From the NCBI GenBank assembly GCA_028283825.1, contig JAPWJW010000001.1, positions 124,001-188,000 of the forward strand: a stretch of DNA of 64,000 bases. Reading direction: 5' to 3'. The stretch comes from Azospirillaceae bacterium. Lineage in GTDB: Bacteria; Pseudomonadota; Alphaproteobacteria; Azospirillales; Azospirillaceae. The notes beneath the pieces are model-generated. The model made no database searches. It worked only from the letters and a program-made list of their open reading frames with translations, and was not told where the DNA came from. This document shows positions 1 to 9,119 of this stretch, one piece after another. Made by a program: the position numbers and the translations under genes. How positions within the stretch are numbered: position 1 is the first letter of the stretch; every line of letters starts with the position of its first letter.

Positions 1-2
1 AC

Positions 3-428
3 ATCACCAAGAACCTGGAACTGATCGGCGCGCTGACGCTGCTGGACACGGCGGTCACGGAGACGACGGTGGCGACGACCTTGGGCAAGCGGCCCCAGGC
101 TGTGCCCGACTACTACGGTTCCGTCTGGGCCAATTACAACATCGACAGCGGCCTGCTGGACGGCCTTAGCCTGGGTGGCGGCGTCCGCTTCGTCGGCAGC
201 AGCTACGCTGACGACGCCAACACCATCAAGGCCGACGGCTATGTCCTGGTGGACGCGGCGGTGCGTTACGACCTGCGGAAGTTCAGCCCCAGCCTGAACG
301 GCATGCAGGCCACGGTGAACGCCACCAACATCTTCGACCGGGTCTACTATTCCAGCTGCACGTCCAACTTCTATTGCCAGTACGGCAATGGCGCGCAGGT
401 GCTGGTCGGCCTGCGCTACCAGATGTGA
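3..428 (+). CDS. TonB-dependent siderophore receptor, C-terminal part (5' truncated by window)
   Basis: This is the last 141 codons of an outer-membrane TonB-dependent receptor, open from the first bases of the window. It shows alternating beta-strand character, a late NATNIFDRVYY segment and a C-terminus ending in a Cys-x6-Cys pair followed by an amphipathic strand, as in the FhuA/ferrisiderophore family. The last residues LRYQM do not end in the usual aromatic residue, but the strand pattern is intact. A siderophore-binding protein gene starts 14 bases downstream, so it is probably the ferrisiderophore receptor of this locus. The plug domain and start lie outside the window. Confidence 0.85.
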   Translation: MTKNLELIGALTLLDTAVTETTVATTLGKRPQAVPDYYGSVWANYNIDSGLLDGLSLGGGVRFVGSSYADDANTIKADGYVLVDAAVRYDLRKFSPSLNGMQATVNATNIFDRVYYSSCTSNFYCQYGNGAQVLVGLRYQM

Positions 429-442
429 GGCGGCGGGATCCC

Positions 443-1606
443 ATGCACCTTCACCGTCGCGCCTTCCTCCTTCTCGGCACGGCCGCCGCCCTCATCCCGT
501 CTTCGGCGATGGGGGCGCCACCCCCGGCCGGAACCGTGATCGATGCGGTCGGCCGCACCGTCACGCTGCCGGGACCGGTGCGGCGGATCGTGCTGCTGGA
601 TGCCCGCGACGTGCTGGGCATGGCGATCCTGCATCCCGACCCGTCGGCCCTGGTGGTCGGCTGGGCGGGGGTCGACACCTTCGACAGCGACCTGGTGCGC
701 CGGCAGTACGAGATGGGGGCCGACGGGCGCCCCATCCCGGCTGTCGGCGGCCAGACCGCCGACACCCTGTCGGTCGAACGCATCCTGGCGCTGGAGCCCG
801 ACCTGGTGGTGGCCACCGCCTATGTGGAGCCGGAACTAGGCAACGGCGCCCTGACCCGGCGCCTCAACGCGGCAGGCATCCCCGTGATCTTCAGCAACGC
901 CGCCAGCAACCGGCCATCCGGCACGGGAACGGCCAGCGATCCTTTCAACGACATGGCCCGGACCTTGAGGATGTGGGGCACCATCCTGGGCAGGGGCGAA
1001 AAGGCCGATGCGTACATCGCCTTTGTCCAGGAACATTTGGCCCGGGTGAAGGACCGGCTGGGTGCCGCGCCACCGACCAAGGCCTATCTTGAGGTCCAAT
1101 CCACCTACGACGATTGCTGCTGGGCGGCGGGGCAACACATCTGGGGCGACCTGTTGGCCCGGGCCGGCGGCGCCAACCTGTCCGCGGTCGCGGCATCCTG
1201 GTACGCCAAGATCGCCACCGAACAGCTGATGGCCGAGGCGCCGGCGGTCTACATCGCGTCGGGCGGGGCGTTCGGGACGGGCATGCGGCCCGGCATCGGT
1301 CCCGGCCTTGACCCCGAAACGGCGCGCGCGGGCCTGCGCCGGCTGACCCAGCGCACCGGCCTGGACACCCTGCCCGCCGTCCGTGACGGGCGGGTGCACG
1401 GCATCTGGACCGGCCTGATCGCCGTCGCCCCGCTCAACATCCTGTTCGTCGAGATCGCGGCCAAGTGGCTGCATCCGGACAAGTTCAAGGACTTCGACCC
1501 CGCCGCCACGCTGGCCGAGATCAACCGGCGTTTCCTGGCAAAGCCGCTGCCGGGTCCCTGCTGGCTGAGCCTGACGCCGCCCGGAACAACGAGCGACGGA
1601 GGCTGA
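443..1606 (+). CDS. Periplasmic iron-siderophore ABC substrate-binding protein
   Basis: A 387-residue protein of the periplasmic-binding type 2 family (FepB/FhuD class). ATG at 443 is chosen because it gives a clean N-terminus with HRRAFLLLG and a hydrophobic stretch ending at AMGA, a signal peptide that may be Tat-type; an upstream in-frame ATG at 374 lies inside the receptor gene. The mature part starts with a typical GTVIDAVGRTVTLP segment, followed by a region around residues 100-130 (ERILALEPDLVVA) characteristic of these proteins. It should deliver ferrisiderophore to the permease at 2907 and ATPase at 3986. The exact ligand cannot be read from sequence. Confidence 0.88.
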   Translation: MHLHRRAFLLLGTAAALIPSSAMGAPPPAGTVIDAVGRTVTLPGPVRRIVLLDARDVLGMAILHPDPSALVVGWAGVDTFDSDLVRRQYEMGADGRPIPAVGGQTADTLSVERILALEPDLVVATAYVEPELGNGALTRRLNAAGIPVIFSNAASNRPSGTGTASDPFNDMARTLRMWGTILGRGEKADAYIAFVQEHLARVKDRLGAAPPTKAYLEVQSTYDDCCWAAGQHIWGDLLARAGGANLSAVAASWYAKIATEQLMAEAPAVYIASGGAFGTGMRPGIGPGLDPETARAGLRRLTQRTGLDTLPAVRDGRVHGIWTGLIAVAPLNILFVEIAAKWLHPDKFKDFDPAATLAEINRRFLAKPLPGPCWLSLTPPGTTSDGG

Positions 1607-1805
1607 TACCAGCGGTGCGAGCCTTCAGCCCGTACCGCTGTAGGACGCGATCGCGTCCGCCGGAAGTTTTCGGGGAGCGTAGCGGACTGAAAACTGAGGA
1701 AGCCCAGCCCGCGGATGCGGGCGCCCGGCGCTTGAGGGGCAACTGAATAAACCCCTACCGCCACCGCATTGGCGGATGACGCACTGAACACGAAAGAAAA
1801 AACGC
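1607..1805. repeat. Intergenic REP-like region with palindromes
   Basis: No gene is seen here. A 7-bp inverted repeat (CAGCGGT at 1610-1616, ACCGCTG at 1634-1640) is followed by a perfect 16-bp palindrome GGACGCGATCGCGTCC at 1643-1658 and a smaller GC-rich hairpin near 1710-1725. Dense palindromes between co-directional genes resemble a REP/BIME-type element and may also act as a partial terminator or mRNA stabiliser within the transport operon. No second copy was noticed in the window, so repeat status is inferred. Confidence 0.4.
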
Positions 1806-2910
1806 ATGCCGCATCTCAAGGCCCAGGCCACCATCCATTTCCCCAACATCGCCAAATATTTCGACACCCTCATCCACTCTTTCTCCGCCCATAACATGGA
1901 ACTGCAGGCCGATGGCGACGGCCACGCCATCACCTCGTCCTTCGGTGCCGCGCGCATGCGCGCCAGGCCGGCGGCGCTGGATTTGTTCGTGGAGGCATCG
2001 GACGCGGACCGACTTCAACCGCCTGAAGCATGACCTGACCGGCCTGCTCGATTTCGTCGCCCGCCCGGAAAACCTGGAGATCGCCTGGACGGGCGACACG
2101 GCCGGCGCGGCATTGCCGCCGGACTTGCGCGTCCTGACCGTGGCCCACGTCCAGGCGCCGACACCACGCCTGCGCCGCGTCACCTTCCATGGCGACGATC
2201 TGGCGCGTTATGCCGCCCCCGACCAGATCCACTGCCGCCTGATGTTCCAGGCCAAGGGTGTCGCCACCCCGCAATGGCCGCACCTGGACGACAACGGCCG
2301 CATCGTCTGGCCCGACGCCGGCAAACTCACCTCCCGCATCTTCACCATCCGGCGCATCGACGCGGCGGCGGGGACGCTGGACGTCGATTTCGTCATCCAT
2401 GAGGGGACGGGCCCGGGCTCATCCTGGGCGGCGAACGCGGCACCGGGCGACATCGTCGGCATACTGGGGCCCGCCGCCTATGGCCTGCGGCCGGCGGCTT
2501 GGTACCTGCTGGCGGGGGATGAGACGGGCCTGCCCGGCATCGCCCGCATCCTGGAAGGGTTGCCCGCCACCGCCACGGGCGTAGCGCTGGTCGAGGTCGC
2601 CGACGCGGCGGAGGAACAGATGATCGCCGGGCCGCCGGGCGTGGAGATCCGCTGGCTGCACCGGGATGGCGCGGCACCGGGCACCACCCCGCTGCTGTCC
2701 GATGCCTTGCGGGCCGTGGCCTTTCCGGCCGGCCGCGACGACGTCTTCTGCTGGGTGGGGGCCGAATATTCGACCTTCCGCGACATGCGGACTTATCTGC
2801 GCACCAACATCGGCGTGCCCGCATCCCGCATGATCGCCTTTTCCCACTGGCGGCGGGGGATGAGCGAGGAGACCATCGCCGAGGTCGGCATATCGGCCGT
2901 CACCGCATGA
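1806..2910 (+). pseudogene. Siderophore-interacting protein (DUF2218 + FAD/NADPH ferric reductase), interrupted by a 1-base insertion
   Basis: As written, the gene is in two frames. ATG 1806 starts a DUF2218-type N-terminal domain (HFPNIAKYF, then a segment ending FVEASDAD), and the frame is lost at an extra C around 2009-2010. Reading on in the other frame gives DFNRLKHDLTGLLDFVARPE and then a complete siderophore-interacting flavoreductase: an FAD-binding barrel with the SRIFTIRR motif and a C-terminal SIP domain ending near FSHWRRGMSEE. Removing one base gives 367 residues. Such proteins release iron from ferrisiderophores in the cytoplasm with NAD(P)H. The stop overlaps the permease start by ATGA. 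Whether the break is genuine or a sequencing error is open; I favour error. Confidence 0.8.
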
Positions 2911-3989
2911 CCCCGGCACGAATGACCCAGGTGATCGACATGCACCAGGCAACGCCCCCGGAACCCGCGACGGGCTATCGCCGGATGCTGCGCCGCCGCC
3001 GACTGCTGATCGCGGCATTGGCCGGTCTGCTGCTCATCGCCCTGATCCTCGACATCGCCACCGGTCCCGCCAGCCTAGGCGTGGAGCAGACGGTCAAGGC
3101 ACTGCTGGGACTGGATGGGGCCAGCCGGACCGGGCGCCTGATCCTGTGGGGCGTGCGGGTGCCCCAGGCGCTGACCGCCATCCTGGTGGGTGCCGCCCTG
3201 GCCCTGGCGGGGGCGGAGATGCAGACCATCCTGGACAACCCGCTGGCCTGTCCCTTCACCCTGGGGGTCTCATCCGCCGCCTCTTTCGGGGCGGCGCTGG
3301 CCATGATCCTGGGTGCGGGCCTGCCCTTCCTGCCGGCGAGCTGGCTGGTTCCCGCCAACGCCTTCGTCTTCGCCTTCGGATCGGTGCTCCTGCTGCAGGC
3401 GGTGGCCTCGCGGCGCGGGGCGCGGGCGGAACGGCTGGTGCTGTTCGGCATCGCCATGGTCTTCACCTTCAACGCCCTGGTGGCGCTGGTCCAGTTCGTG
3501 GCGTCCGACACGGCGTTGCAGCAGTTCGTGTTCTGGACCATGGGATCGATCTCGCGGACCGGCTGGCCGGAAATCGCCCTGCTGGCCGTGGCGCTGGCCA
3601 TCACCTACCCCGCCGCGTTCCGCGCACGGTGGCAGCTGACGGCCCTGCGCTTTGGTGAGGACAGGGCGCGCAGCTTCGGCGTGCCGGTGGCGCGGCTGCG
3701 CTTCGTCACCCTGCTGCGGATCAGCCTATCGGCGGCACTGGCCGTCGCCTTCGTCGGCACCATCGGTTTCATCGGCCTGGTCGGCCCCCATATCGCCCGG
3801 TTCCTGGTGGGGGAGGATCACCGCTTTTTCCTGCCGGCCAGCGTGCTGACGGGCGCCATCATCATGTCCCTGGCCTCATTGGCCAGCAAACTGATCGTGC
3901 CCGGCGTCCTGCTGCCCATCGGCATCGTCACGTCCCTGGTCGGCATTCCCCTGTTCGTCACCCTGATCCTGAGGGAGCGTCCGGCATGA
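2907..3989 (+). CDS. Iron-siderophore ABC transporter permease, FecCD family
   Basis: A 360-residue polytopic membrane protein. After a charged N-terminal tail of about 35 residues come roughly nine to ten hydrophobic segments. The family motif TIGFIGLVGPHIAR lies near residues 285-298, and the PGVLLPIG segment near the C-terminus is also typical. It forms the channel for ferrisiderophore import with the adjacent ATPase. Only one permease gene is present, so it probably acts as a homodimer. Its start overlaps the upstream stop by ATGA and its stop overlaps the ATPase start by ATGA, so the three are translationally coupled. Confidence 0.92.
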   Translation: MTPARMTQVIDMHQATPPEPATGYRRMLRRRRLLIAALAGLLLIALILDIATGPASLGVEQTVKALLGLDGASRTGRLILWGVRVPQALTAILVGAALALAGAEMQTILDNPLACPFTLGVSSAASFGAALAMILGAGLPFLPASWLVPANAFVFAFGSVLLLQAVASRRGARAERLVLFGIAMVFTFNALVALVQFVASDTALQQFVFWTMGSISRTGWPEIALLAVALAITYPAAFRARWQLTALRFGEDRARSFGVPVARLRFVTLLRISLSAALAVAFVGTIGFIGLVGPHIARFLVGEDHRFFLPASVLTGAIIMSLASLASKLIVPGVLLPIGIVTSLVGIPLFVTLILRERPA

Positions 3990-4792
3990 CGGAAAAGGCC
4001 CTTCACGTCTCAGGCCTGGGTGTCGGTTATCCCCGGCGGCAGGTCATCCACGACCTGTCGCTGCCACCCCTGCCGGCGGGCACGATCACGGCGCTGATCG
4101 GTCCCAATGGTGCCGGCAAAAGCACGCTGTTGCGCGCCCTGGCAGGCCTGCTGCCGGCCAAGGGGGAGGTCGGCTACGACGGACAATCCCTGCTGGGGCT
4201 GGCGCCCCGCGACCTGGCGCGCCTTGTCACCTACATGCCGCAGAGCCTGCCCCAGGGCGTGGCGCTGACGGTGATCGAGTCCGTCATCACCGCGCTGCGC
4301 GTGTCCCCGCCGCCCGGGGAACGGTCGGACACCCGTTTCCACGCCGAGGCCGACGCCGTGCTGCGACGGCTGGAGATCGGCCCCCTGGCGCTGGCCACCC
4401 TGGATGAGCTGTCCGGCGGCCAGCGCCAGCTGGTGAGCCTGGCCCAGGCCATCGTGCGCCGCCCCCGCATCCTGCTGCTGGATGAGCCGACCAGCGCGCT
4501 GGACCCCCGCCACCAGATCGATGTGATGGCGGCGGTGCAGGAGACGGCGCGGGCGGAGGGCATGATCGTCCTGGTCGTGCTGCACGACCTGAACCTGGCG
4601 CTGCGCTGGGCGGATCTGGTCGTCCTGCTGGCCGACGGCGCGCTGGTGTCAACCGGCCCGCCGGAAGCGGCGGTAACGGCGGAGACCCTGGCTGCCTGCT
4701 ATCACGTCGCGGCCCGGATCGAGCGCTGTTCCCAGGGCCGGCCGCATGTCCTGTTCGACGGTAAAATCGATGGCCCCGCCCCCACGACGTGA
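3986..4792 (+). CDS. Iron-siderophore ABC transporter ATP-binding protein (FecE/FhuC class)
   Basis: A 268-residue ABC ATPase, complete in length for the family. Walker A GPNGAGKS is at residues 39-46, the signature LSGGQRQL near 142, Walker B ILLLDEP with D-loop SALDP near 162, and an H-loop (VLHDLNLAL) near residue 200. It powers ferrisiderophore import through the 2907 permease. It overlaps that gene by ATGA and is the last gene of the uptake unit; a 329-base gap follows before the biosynthetic genes. Confidence 0.92.
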   Translation: MTEKALHVSGLGVGYPRRQVIHDLSLPPLPAGTITALIGPNGAGKSTLLRALAGLLPAKGEVGYDGQSLLGLAPRDLARLVTYMPQSLPQGVALTVIESVITALRVSPPPGERSDTRFHAEADAVLRRLEIGPLALATLDELSGGQRQLVSLAQAIVRRPRILLLDEPTSALDPRHQIDVMAAVQETARAEGMIVLVVLHDLNLALRWADLVVLLADGALVSTGPPEAAVTAETLAACYHVAARIERCSQGRPHVLFDGKIDGPAPTT

Positions 4793-5121
4793 CGGGTGCG
4801 CAACCCTGGGGGGAGAGACGCGGGACGGCGCGCGATTTTCGCAACGCCCCGCATGAATTATCTAGACGGAACCGTCCCGTTTGCATTATAGAATAGTGAT
4901 AGTAATTCGCATTTGCATTCATAATGGGATTGCGATCACGCTTCTGACGCCAGTGCCCGACCATGCTTCCGGTGCGGGGCCATGTCTCCCCCAAGGCCTT
5001 CGAGATAAATCCACCCGGATTTCACGGACCGGCGTTCCCCCATATCCCCAGCCCCGAAAACCAGGTTGGCCCGACTTCAAGTGTGATCGCCCTGAAACCC
5101 GCCGCCCCGTAGGAGGCCGAT
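4793..5121 (+). other. Intergenic region carrying the promoter of the siderophore biosynthesis genes
   Basis: I see no convincing gene here. The stretch around 4850-4925 is markedly AT-richer than its surroundings and holds the Fur-like site annotated separately. A strong ribosome binding site AGGAGG lies at 5111-5116, placed for the GTG start at 5122. The leader between the Fur-like site and the gene is about 200 bases. Confidence 0.6.
4897..4911 (+). promoter_or_regulatory. Probable Fur box
   Basis: TGATAGTAATTCGCA matches the 7-1-7 Fur model (TGATAAT-N-ATTATCA) at 11 of 14 positions and sits in an AT-rich island upstream of siderophore biosynthesis genes. Iron repression by Fur is what would be expected for this locus. 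The match is by eye, and the right half-site is imperfect. Confidence 0.5.
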
Positions 5122-6537
5122 GTGACGTTTCTTCCGACTGACGCCGCAAGCCGCGAAACGAACGGACCCCACATGCCCCGGACTGAGGAATTTGCCGTGC
5201 GCGCCATACCGTCAGATCAGGCGCCGAAGGGCGCCGGCCTTCCCGACGTCGACCTGCTGGGCATCGGGTTCGGCCCGTCCAATCTGAGCCTGGCGATCGC
5301 CATCGAAGAGGGCAACCAGGAACTGCCGCGCGATCAGCGGCTGACCGCCCGCTTCATCGAATCAAAACCCCGCTTCGGTTGGCACAACGGCATGCTGCTG
5401 CCGGGAACGACCATGCAGATCAGCTTCCTCAAGGACCTGGTGTCCCTGCGGACGCCCACCAGCCCCTACACCTTCCTGAGCTATCTGCACGACCGGAAAA
5501 GACTGTCGGACTTCATCAACCTCAAGACCTTCTATCCGACACGCCAGGAGTTCCACGACTATCTTGTCTGGGCGGCCGAACGGGTGTCCCTGCCGGTGTC
5601 CTATGGCATGGCGGCGACCCGCATCGATTGGCAGGCCGGTCGTTTCGTGGTGACGACGGCCACCCGCGCCGGTGCTGCGGAGACCGTCACGGCGCGCAAC
5701 ATCGTCATGGGCATGGGCCTGCGCGCCGTCCTGCCGCCGGGCATCGTACCCGGCCCCCGAATGTTCCATAATCATGAGCTGCTGCCCAACCTGGCCAAGA
5801 TTCCGTCCCGCACCAACCGGCGTTTCCTGGTCGTCGGATCCGGACAGAGTGCGGCCGAGGTCGCGGCATACCTGCATGAGACCTACCCCGATGCGGAGGT
5901 CCACGCCGCCCTCCGGCGCTTCGGCTACTCCACCTCCGACGACACGCCCTACGCCAACCGCATCTTCGATCCCGCCGCGGTGGATGAGTTCTATACCGCC
6001 CCGCCGGACCTGAAGCAGCGGCTGCTGGAATGCCACTGGCTGACCAACTACTCCGCCGTCGATGCCGACCTGATCAACGAGCTTTACCGGCGGGAATATG
6101 ATGAATCCGTCCGGGGAACCCGGCGCCTGCACATCCACCGGACCACGGAAATCGGGCGGTTCGAGGAGGCGCTCGACGGGGTGACGGTCACCCTGCGTGA
6201 CCTGGGCGACCGGCACAGCGCGCAGATCAAGGTCGATGCCGTCGTGCTGGCCACCGGGTTCCAGCCGTCCAGCGTCCGTGACCTGCTCGGCCCCACCATC
6301 GACGCCGCCGGGGCATTCGATGGGGACCTTCCGGTGGTGGATCGCGACTATGGCCTGCGTCTTCCCGTGGCCGGGCGCATCTACCTCAACGGCGGCGTGG
6401 AGCACAGCCACGGCCTATCCTCGGCACTGCTGTCCAACGTGCCCATGCGGTCCGCCGACATCCTTAACGCCGTCGTGGCCGACGGCGGGCGCGGCACCCA
6501 GGGGGCCCACGCCCCCTACGCCACCGTCATGGCCTGA
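5122..6537 (+). CDS. L-ornithine/L-lysine N-monooxygenase (siderophore hydroxamate synthesis)
   Basis: A 471-residue flavin monooxygenase of the PvdA/IucD family, which N-hydroxylates the side-chain amine of ornithine or lysine for hydroxamate siderophores. GTG 5122 is chosen because AGGAGG lies five bases upstream. The FAD motif GIGFGPSN is at residues 47-54, the NADPH motif GSGQS at 239-243 and the late ATGFQP motif near 377. The region containing WHNGMLLPGTTMQISFLKDL resembles PvdA more than IucD, favouring ornithine, but this is a judgement by eye. It is the first gene after the Fur-like site and is co-directional with mbtH and the salicylate genes. Confidence 0.88.
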   Translation: MTFLPTDAASRETNGPHMPRTEEFAVRAIPSDQAPKGAGLPDVDLLGIGFGPSNLSLAIAIEEGNQELPRDQRLTARFIESKPRFGWHNGMLLPGTTMQISFLKDLVSLRTPTSPYTFLSYLHDRKRLSDFINLKTFYPTRQEFHDYLVWAAERVSLPVSYGMAATRIDWQAGRFVVTTATRAGAAETVTARNIVMGMGLRAVLPPGIVPGPRMFHNHELLPNLAKIPSRTNRRFLVVGSGQSAAEVAAYLHETYPDAEVHAALRRFGYSTSDDTPYANRIFDPAAVDEFYTAPPDLKQRLLECHWLTNYSAVDADLINELYRREYDESVRGTRRLHIHRTTEIGRFEEALDGVTVTLRDLGDRHSAQIKVDAVVLATGFQPSSVRDLLGPTIDAAGAFDGDLPVVDRDYGLRLPVAGRIYLNGGVEHSHGLSSALLSNVPMRSADILNAVVADGGRGTQGAHAPYATVMA

Positions 6538-6575
6538 TCCTCAAAGCCAAACCACCACGCCAGGGACGCACCCCC

Positions 6576-6818
6576 ATGAGCAGCAACCCGTTCGACGACG
6601 CCACCGGCACCTTCTACGCCCTCGCCAACGCTGAAGAGCAGCATTCCCTCTGGCCGGCCTTCAAGGCCGTTCCCCAGGGCTGGACCATCGTCTACGGCGC
6701 GCCCGACGGCGCCCCGCGACAGGAGGTCCTGGACTGGATCGACCGGACCTGGATCGACATGCGTCCCAAGTCGCTGCGTGACCGGATCGCCCAGGGCCCG
6801 TCGGGCCGGGCCAATTGA
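6576..6818 (+). CDS. mbtH: MbtH-family NRPS accessory protein
   Basis: An 80-residue protein matching the MbtH family along its whole length: the opening NPFDD, NAEEQHSLWPAFKAVPQGW in the middle and WIDMRPKSL near the end. MbtH proteins bind and activate adenylation domains of non-ribosomal peptide synthetases. Its presence implies a partner NRPS, yet none is encoded in this window. It lies 38 bases after the N-monooxygenase and 43 bases before the salicylate synthase. Confidence 0.93.
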   Translation: MSSNPFDDATGTFYALANAEEQHSLWPAFKAVPQGWTIVYGAPDGAPRQEVLDWIDRTWIDMRPKSLRDRIAQGPSGRAN

Positions 6819-6861
6819 CGCCAGTCCCAATAATCCCAATAAGAGGAAGGAGGATCCCGAG

Positions 6862-8256
6862 ATGGCCGTGAACAGCTTTGGTGCGACCCAAGCCAGAGCC
6901 CGCCATGTCGTCCCCTTGGAAGTCGACATCATCACCGCGGCCGGCGCCCTGGCCGCGACGATGCAGGAAAACCCGCCGGCAGCGCCCGATGCGGCGTCGA
7001 TGCCCTACGTCCTGTATGAGAAAGATGGGGAGATCCTGTTCGCGGCGGGTGAGGCCGTGGTGCTGACGCTGGACCAGACCGGCCTGCACCTCAGGACCTC
7101 CCGGGGCACACGCACCGAACCGCTGGGCGACCGCCCCCTCAAACAGATCCAGGCGGCACTGGCGGGCCTGGCCGAGGCTGACGGCCTGCCGGACCCGCAG
7201 TGGCGCGCCTACGGCTGGGCCGCGTTCGAATTCTCCTGCCTGCTGCACGGCCTGCCGATCCCGAAGGACGCCGGCACGCTGCTGCACCTGTCGGTGCCGC
7301 GCCATGAGGTCCACCTGCAATCCGGACAGGCGGAAATGCGGGTGGCCGATCCGGCCCTCGCGACCCTGTGGGAACAGGCGCTGCGCGACGCGCGGCCGGA
7401 GGAGCGTCCCGAGCGCGTCCTGGTCGATGAGGTCAGCGACACCAGTGGATATCTGGCCGCCGCCGCCGACACCATCCGAGTGATCGACGGCACCCGGTTG
7501 CGCAAGGTCATCCTTTCCCGCTCCGTGCCCGTGGCGGGGGAGGTCGACCTGGTCGGCAGTTACCAGGCGCTGCGCCGCAACAACACGCCGGCGCGCTCAT
7601 TCCTGCTGCGGCTGGGCGGCATCGCCGCCGCCGGCGTCAGCCCGCAGGCCATCATCGAGGTCAGCCCGGCCGGCGCCATCGCCACGCAGCCGCTGGCCGG
7701 AACCCGGGCGCTCACCGGCCAGCCCGCCACCGACGCAACCCTGCGCGACGAGTTGCTGGCCGATCCGAAAGAGATTTACGAACACGCCCTGTCGGTGAAG
7801 CTGGCGCAGGATGAGATCGCCAGCGTCAGCGCCGACGGCAGCGTGGTCGTGGAAGATTTCATGCACGTCGTGGCACGGGGCAGCGTCCAGCACATGGCCT
7901 CGTACGTCCGTGGCCGGCTGCGCCCCGACGCCAGTTGCTGGGACGCGTTCGGCAGCGTCTTTCCCGCCGTCACCGCCTCCGGCATTCCCAAGCGCCAGGC
8001 GTGCGTGGAGATCGTCCGGCGCGAGCAATCCCCCCGGGGCCTTTACAGCGGCGCCGTGCTGACCGTCGATCACCAGGACGCGCTGGACGCGGCCCTGGTG
8101 CTGCGGTCGGTGTACCAGCGGGCCGGCGCCACCTGGCTGCGCGCCGGCGCCGGCCTGATCTCGCAATCCAACGCGGAGCGCGAGTTGGAGGAAACGCGGG
8201 AGAAGCTGCGCAGCGTCAGCCGCTTCCTGGTGCCCCGCTTGAGGAAACCGGCATGA
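6862..8256 (+). CDS. Salicylate synthase (MbtI/Irp9-type chorismate-utilising enzyme)
   Basis: A 464-residue chorismate-binding enzyme. ATG 6862 is preferred because a GGAGG-rich ribosome binding site lies just upstream (AGGAAGGAGG), while the in-frame ATG at 6778 lies inside mbtH. Conserved features include QPLAGTRA near 276, LADPKEIYEHALSVK, RGSVQH, FPAVTASGIPK near 371 and RGLYSGAV near 392. The layout matches MbtI/Irp9, which convert chorismate to salicylate in one protein, rather than EntC-type isochorismate synthases that need a separate lyase. No EntB or PchB homologue is nearby, consistent with this. It overlaps the next gene by ATGA. Confidence 0.85.
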   Translation: MAVNSFGATQARARHVVPLEVDIITAAGALAATMQENPPAAPDAASMPYVLYEKDGEILFAAGEAVVLTLDQTGLHLRTSRGTRTEPLGDRPLKQIQAALAGLAEADGLPDPQWRAYGWAAFEFSCLLHGLPIPKDAGTLLHLSVPRHEVHLQSGQAEMRVADPALATLWEQALRDARPEERPERVLVDEVSDTSGYLAAAADTIRVIDGTRLRKVILSRSVPVAGEVDLVGSYQALRRNNTPARSFLLRLGGIAAAGVSPQAIIEVSPAGAIATQPLAGTRALTGQPATDATLRDELLADPKEIYEHALSVKLAQDEIASVSADGSVVVEDFMHVVARGSVQHMASYVRGRLRPDASCWDAFGSVFPAVTASGIPKRQACVEIVRREQSPRGLYSGAVLTVDHQDALDAALVLRSVYQRAGATWLRAGAGLISQSNAERELEETREKLRSVSRFLVPRLRKPA

Positions 8257-9119
8257 CGGTCGCACAGATCAACGGCATCCGCATCGCCTATGAGGATACG
8301 GGCGGGACGGGTGAGACCATCCTGCTGGTGATGGGCACCGGCAGCCCGGGCCGCGTCTGGCACCTGCACCAGGTGCCGGCCTTCCGGGCGGCCGGGTTCC
8401 GGGTCGTCACCCTCACCAACCGGGGCATCCCGCCCAGTGATGAGTGCGCGCAAGGCTTCACCATGGATGACATGGTGGGCGACGTCGTCGGGCTGATCCA
8501 GCATCTGTGCTGCGGCAAGGTTACCCTCATCGGCACCTCGCTGGGTGCCCGGATCGTGGTCGAAACGGCGCTGGCCCGGCCCGACCTGGTCGCCCGCGTG
8601 GTGGCGCTGGCCGCCCACGCCCGGCTGGAACCGGTGCAGCGGGCCATGACACTGGGGGAGATCGCCTTGGCCGACCAGGCCGTCCCCCCGCCGGCGGACT
8701 ATCGCGCTGCCATCGATGCGTTGCAGTACCTGTCGCCGGCCACCTTGCGCGATGAGCGCACCGCCCAGGATTGGCTAGACATGTTCGCCTTCAATGACGG
8801 CCGCATCAGCGCCGGCCACAAGGCCCAGCTTCAGATCTCGGCGGACCTGGGCGACCGCCGCCCGGCCTATCGCAAGGTGGCGGTGCCGCTGCTGGCCGTC
8901 GGCTTCGCCGATGACGCCGCCATCCCGCCCCGGCTGAGCCGGGAGGTGGCCGACGTCGTCCCCGGCGCTCGGTACGTGGAGGTGCCGGACACGGGGCACT
9001 ACGGCTACCTGGAGAGGCCGGAGGAGGTCAACCGCCTCATCCTCGACTATCTGCGCGGCGCGCCCGCGACAGCCGACACGCCCGCGGCATCCGTGAACCT
9101 TAGGATTCATCATGGCTGA
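8253..9119 (+). CDS. Alpha/beta hydrolase in siderophore operon
   Basis: A 288-residue alpha/beta hydrolase. The nucleophile elbow GTSLG places Ser at residue 96, the oxyanion region VMGTGSPG is near residues 27-34, and the likely catalytic His is residue 249 (DTGHYGYLE). It overlaps the salicylate synthase by ATGA and the AMP ligase by 8 bases, so it belongs to the siderophore operon. It could be an editing or releasing type II thioesterase or a siderophore esterase; sequence alone does not decide. The hydrophobic GSPGRVWHLHQVP stretch resembles polyketide/NRPS-linked hydrolases. Confidence 0.75.
   Translation: MTVAQINGIRIAYEDTGGTGETILLVMGTGSPGRVWHLHQVPAFRAAGFRVVTLTNRGIPPSDECAQGFTMDDMVGDVVGLIQHLCCGKVTLIGTSLGARIVVETALARPDLVARVVALAAHARLEPVQRAMTLGEIALADQAVPPPADYRAAIDALQYLSPATLRDERTAQDWLDMFAFNDGRISAGHKAQLQISADLGDRRPAYRKVAVPLLAVGFADDAAIPPRLSREVADVVPGARYVEVPDTGHYGYLERPEEVNRLILDYLRGAPATADTPAASVNLRIHHG

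Noticed and set aside
6862-8256. Annotation as EntC-type isochorismate synthase
   Set aside because: The C-terminal motifs and the absence of EntB/PchB-type partners fit the MbtI/Irp9 salicylate synthase group better.
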